Assembly (NCBI GenBank): GCA_009779195.1
Contig: WRET01000003.1
Span: 1 to 64,000 of the forward strand
DNA length: 64,000 bases
From: Micrococcales bacterium
GTDB taxonomy: Bacteria > Actinomycetota > Actinomycetes > Actinomycetales > Cellulomonadaceae
Direction: 5' to 3'
The translations under genes were made by a program, and so were the position numbers. Shown here one piece after another: positions 55,842 to 64,000 of the stretch. The notes under the pieces are model-generated. The model ran no database searches, was not told the origin of the DNA, and saw only the letters and a list, made by a program, of their open reading frames with translations. Numbering within the stretch: the stretch's first letter is position 1; each line of letters starts with the position of its first letter.

Positions 55842-57683
55842 TCAGGGCGAGCTGGTCGGACGGTGGGTGCGGGTCGACATGGGGGTCGGTGTCGGTGTCG
55901 GCGACGGGGATGACGACGACTCTTCGGCCAGCTTGGCGGCGTCGGACTCTTCGATGACACCGTACTTGTCGCGGGTCTCGGGGGTGGTGACGATGCAGTA
56001 CGGGACGTCTTTGTAGCAGTAGGTGGTCTTGCCGTCTTCGGTGTAGACCGTGCCCCGCTCGACACCGTCGACCGTCCAGGTAGTGGTCTCGGACTCTGGG
56101 CCCAGGCTCTCGGCGGCGGCCTCAGCGCTGGGGAAGCGCAGGATGACGCTGCCGTCGTCGTCGGCGGTGCAGGCAAACCGCTCGATATCGCCCTTGGAAC
56201 CAGCAGCCGTCTCGGTGCAGGTCGGCTTGGCAGCGCCAGGCACAGGGGGGAAGGCCCTCATCACTCCGTCGAGGCCTGTGAGCTTGGGATAGCTGACGTC
56301 GTGCATCGGCCCGTCCGAGGGGTCGACCATCGCCGGGGCGGTGGCGATCTGCGTGCCACCGCGAGGGTTGGCGTCGTAGTACCAGCTCGTACCGACAACA
56401 CCCATGACCACGAGCGCCGCCGCAGCAGCCACAGGCACGCCCATGTGGTCGAACAGGGACGCGCGCCGCACGGGGCGAGGCTGCGCCCGCACGATCCGCA
56501 GGGTGGGGTCACCGGCCTCAGGGTCGGCCAACAGCATCGTGTCGGGGGTGCGCAGGGCGCCGGTGGCCACGACGAACTGGGGGTCGCGCAGGCAGGTCAC
56601 GTCAGTCCCAGCAGCGTCGCGCACAGCGGCGACGACCGCGGGGGTGGCTGTTGCGCCGCCGGTGAGGTACACAGCGGCCGGCTCGTCGGTCCCTGCGGCA
56701 ACCATGGTGTTGGTGACCAGGGCGGCGATACGGCGCGCAAGACCAGCGACGAGGGTCTCGAACTCCTCGACGGTGATGGTGATGGTGATCTCGTCCCCGC
56801 CAGCAGGGGCGACACCGATCTGGGCGCTGGGCTCGGTCGACAGGGCGTGGCGGGCAGCGCGTACCGCGGCGCGTACGGTGATGGCCGTGCCCAGGTTCTG
56901 CGGCTGGCGCAGCTGGCGGACCAGGTCGGTGTGGCCTGAGGTGACCAGCCGGTCGGTGGTCCACGAGTACAGCAGGTCGTCGAGGCGGTCACCGCCGACC
57001 CCGTCGTCAGACCCGTGGGCGATGACGACCGGTTCGTCGGCGACGGTGTCCACCACTGCCACGTCAGCGCTGCCAGCACCGACGTCCACAACCACCACAG
57101 GTGCGCCAGGCGTCAGCGGCGCAACACCCTGCGCATGCAGGACCGCCACCGGCTCGGAGAGCACGAAGACCTGCTCAGGGGCGAGCCCTGCCAGGCGTGC
57201 GGCGTGCGTCAGCCCCCACACCTGCGCCCTGTTCCACCCCTGCGGGTGGGTGAGCACGACACACTTGGGGTTGGTGCCCCCCGCGGCGCGCATCGACCGT
57301 ACGCACACGACGTCGAGCACCTGCGCGGCGATCTGCTCGGGGGTGACCAGGTGTTCACCGAGCACCAGCGGTTCTTGGCCCAGCCGGGCTTTGGGCGAAC
57401 CGACGAAGGTGTTCGGGTGGAGCGCATGGGCGTCCAGAGACACCTGCCCGGCTTCCCACTGCCCTTCGGCCAGGAGCACCGCTGACGGCATCGTCTGCGA
57501 CTCTACGTCGAGCTTGACCTTGTCCACGTCCCCTGAGGGCCACCGGATCGCTGCCGCGGTGGTGGCCGTCCCGAGGTCGACCGCGAGGACCCAGTCCGCG
57601 GACTCGTCGAGCTCCGCAGCCAAGCCGTCGTACGGTCCCGGTCGTGCACCTGCGTCCACGACTGGACCAGGAGACTTCTTCAC
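55842..57683 (-). CDS. Membrane-anchored Hsp70-like (actin/hexokinase-fold) protein
   Basis: A 613-residue protein. Phosphate 1: LAVDLGTATTAAAI; phosphate 2: VVVDVGAGSADVAVV; adenosine loop: VYLTGGATATPAVV; AQGWNRAQ-like and DPQFVVATGA sections support a DnaK-type nucleotide-binding domain, without a canonical substrate-binding domain. A transmembrane helix (~415-435, VPVAAAAALVVMGVV) leads to a ~180-residue outer domain with Cys pairs and a Ser/Pro/Thr tail. Actinobacteria carry such Hsp70-like membrane proteins; function unknown. GTG 57683 has GAAGGA upstream. It diverges from thiL. Confidence 0.8.
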   Translation of the reverse strand: MKKSPGPVVDAGARPGPYDGLAAELDESADWVLAVDLGTATTAAAIRWPSGDVDKVKLDVESQTMPSAVLLAEGQWEAGQVSLDAHALHPNTFVGSPKARLGQEPLVLGEHLVTPEQIAAQVLDVVCVRSMRAAGGTNPKCVVLTHPQGWNRAQVWGLTHAARLAGLAPEQVFVLSEPVAVLHAQGVAPLTPGAPVVVVDVGAGSADVAVVDTVADEPVVIAHGSDDGVGGDRLDDLLYSWTTDRLVTSGHTDLVRQLRQPQNLGTAITVRAAVRAARHALSTEPSAQIGVAPAGGDEITITITVEEFETLVAGLARRIAALVTNTMVAAGTDEPAAVYLTGGATATPAVVAAVRDAAGTDVTCLRDPQFVVATGALRTPDTMLLADPEAGDPTLRIVRAQPRPVRRASLFDHMGVPVAAAAALVVMGVVGTSWYYDANPRGGTQIATAPAMVDPSDGPMHDVSYPKLTGLDGVMRAFPPVPGAAKPTCTETAAGSKGDIERFACTADDDGSVILRFPSAEAAAESLGPESETTTWTVDGVERGTVYTEDGKTTYCYKDVPYCIVTTPETRDKYGVIEESDAAKLAEESSSSPSPTPTPTPMSTRTHRPTSSP

Positions 57684-57833
57684 GTCTGTCCTTCGGTGGT
57701 GGCCAGTCTTCGAAACTGAGCCTACCTCGTGTATCAGGTCGTTGAAACGAGTTCGAAGGTCCTGTTTTCCCCAGTTACCCTTTCGTGTGATGCCGCAGGC
57801 CTGCGCAGAGCTTCGGGAGCAGGAGCTCTCCAC

Positions 57834-57839
57834 TAGCGT
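57834..57839 (+). promoter_or_regulatory. Probable -10 element of thiL
   Basis: TAGCGT lies six bases before the thiL GTG, so thiL appears leaderless. Confidence 0.45.
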
Positions 57840-57845
57840 GACCAC

Positions 57846-58811
57846 GTGGACACTCAGCTCAAGGTTGGCGACACCGACGAAGACACGCTGGTGGCCTTGC
57901 TCACCGCGCACCTGCCACCAGGTGACAGCACTCTGGTCGGGCCAGGCGACGACGCGGCGGTCGTCGCCACCAGCGACGGGCGGTTTGTGGTGACCACCGA
58001 CGTCTTGGTCGAGGGCCAGCACTTTCGCCGCCAGTGGTCTTCAGGCGCCGACGTGGGGGTGCGCGCCGGTGTGCAGAACCTGGCCGACGTCGCGGCGATG
58101 GGCGCCCGTCCGACGGCCCTCGTCGTCGCTGTGACGTTGCCGGGCGACCTGCCGCTGGAGTTCGTCACAGGTCTGGCCGACGGTCTGGCTCAGGTGTGCA
58201 GGCCGCTGGGGGTTGGTGTCGTCGGCGGGGACCTGTCAGCCGGCCCGGTGGTCACCGTGGCCGTGACCGCCCACGGTGACCTCGAAGGACGCGGACCTGT
58301 CCTGCGCAGCGGCGCCCGCGCCGGCGACGCCGTCGCCCACGCAGGTGTCGCAGGGTGGTCGGCCGCTGGCCTGGCTCTGCTCACCGCTGACCTCGCCGGA
58401 CACGACCGTGAGCTGGTGGCGGCCTACCTGCGCCCGTCGTCGCCTCTGGCAGCCGGCCCCGCAGCAGCCAGGGGCAGTGCCACCTCCATGCTTGACGTGT
58501 CCGACGGCCTGGTCCGTGACGCACGCCGGATCGCCACCGCGTCGGGAGTCTGCCTCGAGCTCGACGACCCCGCAGATGTCTTCGCCGACGACCTGGCCCG
58601 CCTTGCCCCAGCCGCGACCAGGTTGAGTACCACCGCCACGACCTGGGTCCTCGGAGGCGGAGAAGACCACGGCCTCCTGGCCACTTTCCCTCCCGGTCCG
58701 CTCCCTGACGGTTTCCGGAAGGTCGGGCGCGTCGTCACCGGCTCAGGTGTCACGGTCGCAGGCGCGCCGCCACCACCGTCAACTGCTGGCTGGGACCACT
58801 TCTCGCGCTGA
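57846..58811 (+). CDS. thiL: Thiamine-monophosphate kinase
   Basis: A 321-residue PurM-fold kinase making thiamine diphosphate from thiamine phosphate. Landmarks: LVGPGDDAAVV, TTDVLVEGQHFRRQW, LADVAAMGARPTALVVAVTLP, GVVGGDLSAG, SMLDVSDGLVRDARRIA and GGGEDHGLLATF. No thiamine synthesis genes or TPP riboswitch are near. The Hsp70-like gene is divergent. Confidence 0.93.
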   Translation: MDTQLKVGDTDEDTLVALLTAHLPPGDSTLVGPGDDAAVVATSDGRFVVTTDVLVEGQHFRRQWSSGADVGVRAGVQNLADVAAMGARPTALVVAVTLPGDLPLEFVTGLADGLAQVCRPLGVGVVGGDLSAGPVVTVAVTAHGDLEGRGPVLRSGARAGDAVAHAGVAGWSAAGLALLTADLAGHDRELVAAYLRPSSPLAAGPAAARGSATSMLDVSDGLVRDARRIATASGVCLELDDPADVFADDLARLAPAATRLSTTATTWVLGGGEDHGLLATFPPGPLPDGFRKVGRVVTGSGVTVAGAPPPPSTAGWDHFSR

Positions 58812-58948
58812 ACGTCACCCGCTGTGGTGGGTGCGGGCGGTGACCGTCGGACCACAAACCCGGTATCGCTCTCGGACAGCAGGTGAAAACGTCGTAGAAG
58901 ACCGCTCGTGTCGGCCAGGGGCCAGGGGCCAGGTGGACAGGCGTCGGC

Positions 58949-59140
58949 TCAGCCTGCCCGCTGGACCTTCCCGGCCTTGAGGCACGAGGTGCACACGTTC
59001 ATACGCTTGCGGGTGCCGCCGACGATGACACGGACGCGCTGGATGTTGGGGTTCCAACGGCGCTTGGTCTTGACGTGCGAGTGCGAGACGTTGTTCCCGA
59101 AGGACGGGCGCTTGGCGCAGACGTCGCAGACGGCGGCCAT
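58949..59140 (-). CDS. rpmB: 50S ribosomal protein bL28, zinc-ribbon (C+) form
   Basis: A 63-residue bL28: [61 protein letters not shown]. Two CxxC pairs mark the zinc-binding form. GGAGAG precedes the ATG. It is divergent from the DAK2 gene, in the common actinobacterial position next to recG. Confidence 0.96.
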   Translation of the reverse strand: MAAVCDVCAKRPSFGNNVSHSHVKTKRRWNPNIQRVRVIVGGTRKRMNVCTSCLKAGKVQRAG

Positions 59141-59351
59141 GATTACTCTCCAGTCTGTGCGCGCCACGTGTGCACGCGGCGGCGCGGCGCACGACGGCTC
59201 GCGCTGACGATTCGGATGCTGCCACGACGATGCTACGGGGCTGCGGACAACTGGGCGAGTCTAGCCCACCGGCGCGGGTACGCTCAAATGTGGGTGGTAT
59301 GCGGCACAGTAGCCTCTGCCAGCGCAACCAACGAGCACCGGGAGGGACGGG

Positions 59352-60713
59352 GTGGGTCGCGAGACACGGCTCGACGGTGCCCTGGTGCACGCCTGGGCCG
59401 ACGCGTGCGTGCACCGGCTGCGCGAGGTCGCGCCGCGGATCGACGCGCTCAACGTCTTCCCCGTCGCCGACGCCGACACCGGGCAGAACGTCACCTGCAC
59501 CTTCGCCGGGGGCCTGGCTGCTGTCGCCGCGTCGCCAGGTGACTTAGCTACTGCGGCGCGTGTGCTGGCCTCCGGTGCCCTGCGCCAGGCGCGGGGGAGC
59601 TCGGGGGTCATCATGTCGGGCTGGTTGGCCGGGCTCGCCGCCGGACTGGCACAGACCGCCCCCAGTGACGTCGCCCGCCTGGGCGCCGCGCTGGGGTCAG
59701 CAGCCGTCGGCGCGCGCAGGGCTGTGGCCGACCCCTGGGAGGGCACCATCCTGGAGGTCGCCGAACAGGTCGCCGCAGCGGTCGCCCAGCGCGCCCAGGA
59801 CCCGCAGGTGGTGCTCGCAGACCTGTTGCCCGGCCCCCTGGACGAGGTCCGCACAGCCTTGCCCGCCACATCTGCGCACCACCCGGTGCTGGCATCGGCC
59901 GGGGTCGTCGACGCCGGTGCGTGCGCACTGCTCGTCGTGCTGGAGGTGCTCGCCGCCCTGCTCGCCGGCGAACCGTGCGACCAGGCAGGGCAGTGGTTGC
60001 CGCCGCCAGCAGCGGTGCGCACCGACCACCACGACGAGTCCAGCGCGGCCTTCGAAGTCATGCTGCACGTCACGGTGGAGGTGGACTGCACCGAGCTTGC
60101 CACCACGGGGTCGGCCGCGGCCGTGACGGGGATGGGTGACGAGTGGCGCACCCACGTCCACACCGACGACCCGGCCACGGCGCTGGGGCTCGTCGCTCCC
60201 GACGAGCTGCGTCTTGGTGTGGTCAGGGCGATGACCACCGACGGCACCGGGCTCGTCGTCGTGACGTCTGATGCTGGCCTGGCGGGTTGGTACGCCGACG
60301 CTGGGGCGGTCGTCGTCGTCCCCGGTGGGGCAGCCGTCCCTGGCCAGCTACGTACCTTGCTACGTGCCGCCGGACGCCACGTCCTGGCCACCGACCCGGG
60401 GCTCGCCGAAGCGGTCGGCGCCCGCACTGCCGACCCGGTACGTGCCGCTGTCGCGTGTCTTGCCGCCGACACCGCCGAGGACGTCGCCGCCGTGCTGGAC
60501 CGGGTGCGCACCACCATGACCGACGACCCCGACCCGACCGCCGCGCTGGCGGCCCTGTGCGGCGCGACCCCTGACGCTGAGGTGCTCACCGTCGTCCCGC
60601 GTGACGGGGCCGAGCTGGACCTGGTCCGTGACCTGGCTGACGGCTATGCGATGGAGCTGGTGCTCGTCGGCCCTGCGACCACCGGCGCGTTGTGGCGCCT
60701 AGGGGTCGATTGA
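59352..60713 (+). CDS. DAK2 (dihydroxyacetone kinase phosphatase/FakA-like) domain protein
   Basis: A 453-residue protein. DhaL/DAK2 domain at the N-terminus: IDALNVFPVADADTGQN (FakA has PVPDGDTGTN; here the loop reads VADADTGQN), ALRQARGSSGVIMSGWLAGLA, AVADPWEGTILEVAEQVA, SAGVVDAGACALLVVLE. The C-terminal half resembles FakA's middle and C-terminal domains. FakA phosphorylates fatty acids bound to FakB; whether this divergent loop keeps the activity is uncertain. GTG behind GGGAGG; the stop overlaps the recG ATG. Confidence 0.85.
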   Translation: MGRETRLDGALVHAWADACVHRLREVAPRIDALNVFPVADADTGQNVTCTFAGGLAAVAASPGDLATAARVLASGALRQARGSSGVIMSGWLAGLAAGLAQTAPSDVARLGAALGSAAVGARRAVADPWEGTILEVAEQVAAAVAQRAQDPQVVLADLLPGPLDEVRTALPATSAHHPVLASAGVVDAGACALLVVLEVLAALLAGEPCDQAGQWLPPPAAVRTDHHDESSAAFEVMLHVTVEVDCTELATTGSAAAVTGMGDEWRTHVHTDDPATALGLVAPDELRLGVVRAMTTDGTGLVVVTSDAGLAGWYADAGAVVVVPGGAAVPGQLRTLLRAAGRHVLATDPGLAEAVGARTADPVRAAVACLAADTAEDVAAVLDRVRTTMTDDPDPTAALAALCGATPDAEVLTVVPRDGAELDLVRDLADGYAMELVLVGPATTGALWRLGVD

Positions 60714-62983
60714 TGGTCCGCGCGTCCGACGGTGTGGGGACGGCCGACCTGCTGGACGAGCCGCTGACCAAACACCTCGCTCCTGGCACGGCCAGGGCGT
60801 TGGCGGCCCTGGGTCCCGTCACTGTCGGTGACCTGTTGCGCTTCTACCCACGCCGGTACGTCGACCCAGGCGTCGTGACCCCGCTGGCCGACCTCAAAGA
60901 AGGCGACCGGGTCATGGTCGTGGGGGAGGTGAAACGGGCCTCGATGCGCCGTACCGCCGCCCAGGGCAAGACGTTGTTCGAAGTGGTGATCGCCGACGCG
61001 CACGACGAGATGCGGATGGTGTTCTTCGCCAACAGCTCCCGGGCGCTGGGCTACCACCACAAGGTGCTCCAGCGCGGGTGCCGGGCGTGGTTCTCCGGCG
61101 TCGTCCACGCCCGCAGGGGTGCCATGGAGCTACGCCACCCCAAGTTCGAGGAGATGGGTGACCGCGACCTGGACCCGCGTGACACCTGGCCCAAACCGGT
61201 GTACCCGGCCAGCGCGGCCATCGACTCAGGCGCGGTCGGCAAGGCTGTGGCCACCGTGCTCGGGCCGTTGCACCCCGGGGAGGTCGACGACCCGCTGCCC
61301 GATGACGTGCGCACCGCTCGCGGTCTGATACCCCTGGTCCAGGCCCTGCGCCAGGTGCACGAACCGCACTGTGAGGCTGACTGGCGTACCGCCCGCGCAC
61401 GTCTGCGCTTCGAAGAGGCGTTCGTCTTGCAGGCCGAGCTGGTCCGGCGTCGTGCGCAAGCCGCCGACCATGTCGCGACCGCCCGCCCAGCACGTGCTGG
61501 TGGTCTGCTCGACGCGTTCGACGCCCGGCTGCCCTTCACGCTCACCGACGGGCAGCGCCAGGTCGGTGCCGAGCTGGCCCACGAGCTGGGCCTGGCCACC
61601 CCCATGCAACGGCTGCTGCAAGGCGAGGTCGGCTCGGGCAAGACCGTCGTGGCCCTGCGCGCCATGCTCCAGGTCGTCGACGCCGGTGGCCAGGCTGCCT
61701 TGCTGGCACCCACGGAGGTGCTCGCAGCCCAGCACCTGGCCACGCTGCGCACCATGCTCGGCGACCTGGCCCAGGCCGGTGAGCTGGGCGCCGCGGAGCA
61801 CGCCACTTCTGTGACCTTGCTCACTGGCTCTTTGTCGGCAGCCGCACGCAGGCAGGTGCTCGCCGACGCTGCTGGCGGTGCCGCGGGGATCGTCGTGGGC
61901 ACCCACGCCCTGCTCGGTGACCAGGTGCAGTTCGCCGACCTGGGCCTGGTCGTCGTCGACGAGCAGCACCGGTTCGGTGTCGAACAACGTGACGCGTTGC
62001 GCACCAAAGCCGCAACCGTCCCGCACACCTTGGTCATGACCGCCACCCCCATCCCGCGGACTGTGGCCATGACCGTCTTCGGAGACCTGGAGACCTCGAC
62101 GTTGCGCGAGGTCCCCGCAGGCCGGTCAGCAGTCGTCACGCATGCGGTGCACGCCGAGCGCCCCGCATGGATGGCCCGCACCTGGCAACGCGTGGCCGAG
62201 GCGGCACGTACAGGGGGCCGGGCGTACGTCGTCGCCCCCCGGATCGACGCGACCGACGAACCTGAGGACCTGGTGGCCATCGACGAGGAGACCGCTGAGA
62301 CGCGCCCCCCGCTGTGCAGCGTCTTGGACGTGGCGGCCCAGCTCGCCGACGAACCCGCCCTGGACGGGGTGGGTATCGGTGTCCTGCACGGCCGTATAAC
62401 CGGCGAGGCCAAGGAACGCGCTTTCGCCGACTTCGCCTCAGGCCGTGTCCCTGTGCTCGTCGCGACCACTGTCGTGGAGGTCGGCGTGGACGTCCCGGAG
62501 GCCACGGTCATGGTCGTGCTGGACGCCGACCGTTTCGGAATCTCCCAGCTGCACCAGCTGCGTGGCCGGGTCGGCCGAGGCACGACACCGGGTCTGTGCC
62601 TCCTGGTCTCCCCGGTCCTCGACGACACCCCCGTCGTGGTGGACGCCAACCTCGACACCACCGACCCCGAACGCACCGTCTCTCCCATCCCTGCGGTCGC
62701 GCGCCTGCGGGCCCTGGAACGCACCACCGACGGTTTCGAGCTCGCCCGCCTGGACCTGGAACAACGCCGTGAGGGCGACGTCCTGGGTGCCGCCCAGTCC
62801 GGCACCGCCAACTCGTTGCGCCTGCTGCGTGTCACCCGCGACGAAGCCGTCATCATCGCCGCCCGCACCCAAGCCCAGCGCATCCTCGCCGCCGACCCCG
62901 CCCTGTGCGCCCACCCCGCCCTGGCCAAAGCCATCGCCGACCGCCTGGCCCAAGCCGACGACGAGTTCCTCGACCGCGCCTGA
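60713..62983 (+). CDS. recG: ATP-dependent DNA helicase RecG
   Basis: A 756-residue replication-fork-reversal helicase. Wedge/OB domain: FYPRRYVDPG, GEVKRASMRRT. Motif I GEVGSGKT (304-311), motif II DEQH (416-419), TATPIPRTVAMTVFGDLETSTL, then GIGVLHGRITGEAKERAFADFASGRVPVLVATTVVEVGVDVP and LHQLRGRVGRG. ATG 60713 overlaps the DAK2 stop. Confidence 0.96.
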   Translation: MVRASDGVGTADLLDEPLTKHLAPGTARALAALGPVTVGDLLRFYPRRYVDPGVVTPLADLKEGDRVMVVGEVKRASMRRTAAQGKTLFEVVIADAHDEMRMVFFANSSRALGYHHKVLQRGCRAWFSGVVHARRGAMELRHPKFEEMGDRDLDPRDTWPKPVYPASAAIDSGAVGKAVATVLGPLHPGEVDDPLPDDVRTARGLIPLVQALRQVHEPHCEADWRTARARLRFEEAFVLQAELVRRRAQAADHVATARPARAGGLLDAFDARLPFTLTDGQRQVGAELAHELGLATPMQRLLQGEVGSGKTVVALRAMLQVVDAGGQAALLAPTEVLAAQHLATLRTMLGDLAQAGELGAAEHATSVTLLTGSLSAAARRQVLADAAGGAAGIVVGTHALLGDQVQFADLGLVVVDEQHRFGVEQRDALRTKAATVPHTLVMTATPIPRTVAMTVFGDLETSTLREVPAGRSAVVTHAVHAERPAWMARTWQRVAEAARTGGRAYVVAPRIDATDEPEDLVAIDEETAETRPPLCSVLDVAAQLADEPALDGVGIGVLHGRITGEAKERAFADFASGRVPVLVATTVVEVGVDVPEATVMVVLDADRFGISQLHQLRGRVGRGTTPGLCLLVSPVLDDTPVVVDANLDTTDPERTVSPIPAVARLRALERTTDGFELARLDLEQRREGDVLGAAQSGTANSLRLLRVTRDEAVIIAARTQAQRILAADPALCAHPALAKAIADRLAQADDEFLDRA

Positions 62984-63064
62984 CCTCTCGCGACGCTGCC
63001 GATCCATCCCCGCTGTTGTGCTCCACATACCCAACGCCAGGCGTTTCCGCAGGTCAAGACGGGG

Positions 63065-63119
63065 TTGACCAGGTTGCCGTTTATCGATATTATCGAAGAA
63101 CGATGTTACCGTAGAACGA
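63065..63119 (+). promoter_or_regulatory. Promoter with overlapping operator for the DUF2975-HTH pair
   Basis: TTGACC (63065-63070), 17-bp spacer, TATTAT (63088-63093) is the best promoter in the window. The -10 lies inside an interrupted palindrome TCGATA-T-TATCGA (63084-63096), and a direct repeat CGAAGAACGA / CGTAGAACGA (63094-63103, 63110-63119) follows. Overlap of operator and -10 suggests repression, perhaps by the HTH protein encoded downstream. Confidence 0.65.
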
Positions 63120-63135
63120 GAACCTGGAGGTCGTC

Positions 63136-63870
63136 GTGCCGTTAGTGTTGATCATCGTTGCGTTACTCATCTTTGGCGGCGTCATCGGCGTCGCGTGGCG
63201 GTACAGGTCTGCTGGGAGCAAGGCGGTCGGGATCGTCCTTGAAGCCGTGGCCTGGTTGTTCATCGTGGTCCTGGTCGTGGCGCAAGTGGTGTCGCCGCTG
63301 CTCCGGCTGGTCAACCGCACCTACAACGAGTCGAGGGCCGAAGAAAAGCTCACCTGGCAGGTCGACGACCTCCCGGTCACGTTGAACGAGGCCGGGGTGG
63401 ATGCGGTCTACGGCAAGGGTGTGACGCAGCAGGCCGAGGTCAACGGCTGGGCCGACGTGCACGGCGCCTACCTCACCGAGCCGCAGACCGCTGCACTGGT
63501 GAAGCTCCAGCACCCCAGCCCCGTCGACTTCATGGCGACGACGGGGTCGACCATCATCGGCGGGCTGATCGTCGTCGCGGGTGTCGTCTTCCTGCTGCGT
63601 GTGCTCCGCACTGTCCGCCGGGGCACTCCCTTCGACCCCGCCAACGTCAAGTGGCTCTACAGCGCCGGTATCTGCTTCCTCGGCGCCGGCGCGTTCGTCT
63701 GGGTGAGCGCGTTCTTCACCTTCTTCTCCCTCGATCGCCTGTCAGACCACGTGTTCTGGGCTGTCGAGATCCCGCTGACCCCGTTGATCCTCGGGCTCGT
63801 GGTGATCGTGGTCGCCGAGGTCTTCCGCCAGGGTCTCAAGCTCAGCCGTGACACGGAGGGTCTGGTATGA
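63136..63870 (+). CDS. DUF2975 family membrane protein
   Basis: A 244-residue membrane protein: two N-terminal helices (residues ~2-20 and ~30-55), an extracytoplasmic loop of ~75 residues, and two or three C-terminal helices (TIIGGLIVVAGVVFLLRVL; SAGICFLGAGAFVWV; LTPLILGLVVIVVAEVF) ending in RQGLKLSRDTEGLV, the family's typical tail. DUF2975 genes usually sit with a small YozG-like HTH gene, as here. Function unknown; GTG behind GGAGG; stop overlaps the HTH ATG. Confidence 0.8.
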   Translation: MPLVLIIVALLIFGGVIGVAWRYRSAGSKAVGIVLEAVAWLFIVVLVVAQVVSPLLRLVNRTYNESRAEEKLTWQVDDLPVTLNEAGVDAVYGKGVTQQAEVNGWADVHGAYLTEPQTAALVKLQHPSPVDFMATTGSTIIGGLIVVAGVVFLLRVLRTVRRGTPFDPANVKWLYSAGICFLGAGAFVWVSAFFTFFSLDRLSDHVFWAVEIPLTPLILGLVVIVVAEVFRQGLKLSRDTEGLV

Positions 63871-64000
63871 CGCCGCGCGGAGACCAGGCCGATCCCGTCG
63901 AGGAATTCCCTCACGGCCGGATCCGGGTCCGCCTGGACCAGCTGCTCGAAGACCGGTCGATGACCATGACCGAGCTCGCCGAACGCGTCGACATCACCCT
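63867..64000 (+). CDS. HTH (XRE/YozG-like) transcriptional regulator, N-terminal part
   Basis: Forty-four codons are inside the window; the gene runs off the right edge. The text RIRVRLDQLLEDRSMTMTELAERVDIT is the start of the compact Cro/C1-type helix-turn-helix that accompanies DUF2975 proteins. ATG overlaps the upstream stop (ATGA), so the two are coupled. It is the natural candidate to bind the operator at 63084-63119. Confidence 0.75.
   Translation, partial: MTPRGDQADPVEEFPHGRIRVRLDQLLEDRSMTMTELAERVDIT

Overview
The window looks like a chromosomal segment of a high-GC Gram-positive bacterium (Actinomycetota, probably order Micrococcales). Reasons: very high GC with GTG starts everywhere, leaderless genes just behind TAGGNT -10 boxes, and actinobacterial gene orders (eno-ftsB; smc-ftsY-ffh-amidohydrolase-rpsP-khpA-rimM-trmD-rplS-lepB-rnhB-DUF2469-yraN-comM-dprA-xerC-sigma; rpsB-tsf-pyrH-frr-cdsA-rlmN-dxr; thiL-rpmB-DAK2-recG). 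An actinobacterial T-box precedes ileS, and an Lsr2-type domain is present. I cannot name the genus.

Layout. 0-2.7 kb: two tandem Rpn-type nuclease copies (the first cut by the window edge), separated by a displaced scrap of the neighbouring aminotransferase gene. 2.8-6.5 kb: lipoprotein, enolase, FtsB-like divisome protein, a 159-bp palindromic repeat, nadC. 6.5-21.5 kb: an accessory stretch with a DUF1877 protein, a small membrane protein, an RloA/RloB (AbiL-like) ATPase-nuclease pair, a hydrolase-acetyltransferase pair, a locus of two related helical-repeat proteins flanking a membrane FHA protein, an SDR with an altered catalytic motif, a ClpP-fold protease overlapped by a small ORF, and a frameshifted DraRnl-like RNA ligase. 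21.8-27.5 kb: T-box, eukaryote-like ileS, folC, ndk and a one-domain Lsr2 relative. 27.8-37.3 kb: lipoprotein, smc, a membrane-anchored repeat protein, ftsY, ffh, amidohydrolase. 37.6-47.9 kb: a tightly packed ribosome/RNA/DNA-processing operon ending in xerC and a WhiG/FliA-type sigma factor. 47.9-57.7 kb: M23 peptidase facing rpsB across a nested palindrome, then translation, pyrimidine, lipid and isoprenoid genes and a membrane-anchored Hsp70-like protein. 57.8-64 kb: thiL, rpmB, DAK2-domain gene, recG, and a DUF2975-HTH pair behind a clear promoter/operator.

How the genes work together. SRP targeting (ffh, ftsY) and signal peptidase (lepB) sit with ribosome assembly (rpsP, rimM, trmD, rplS, khpA). 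DNA uptake/recombination genes (yraN, comM, dprA, xerC) form one translationally coupled run. rpsB-tsf-frr cover translation, and cdsA, dxr, nadC, thiL and folC supply lipid, isoprenoid and cofactor precursors. The most unusual content is in the 5.5-21.5 kb accessory stretch and in regulatory DNA (the two palindromes, the T-box, and the operator overlapping the -10 at 63.1 kb). No tRNA, rRNA, CRISPR array or complete insertion sequence was recognised. All calls come from reading the sequence; no database search was run.
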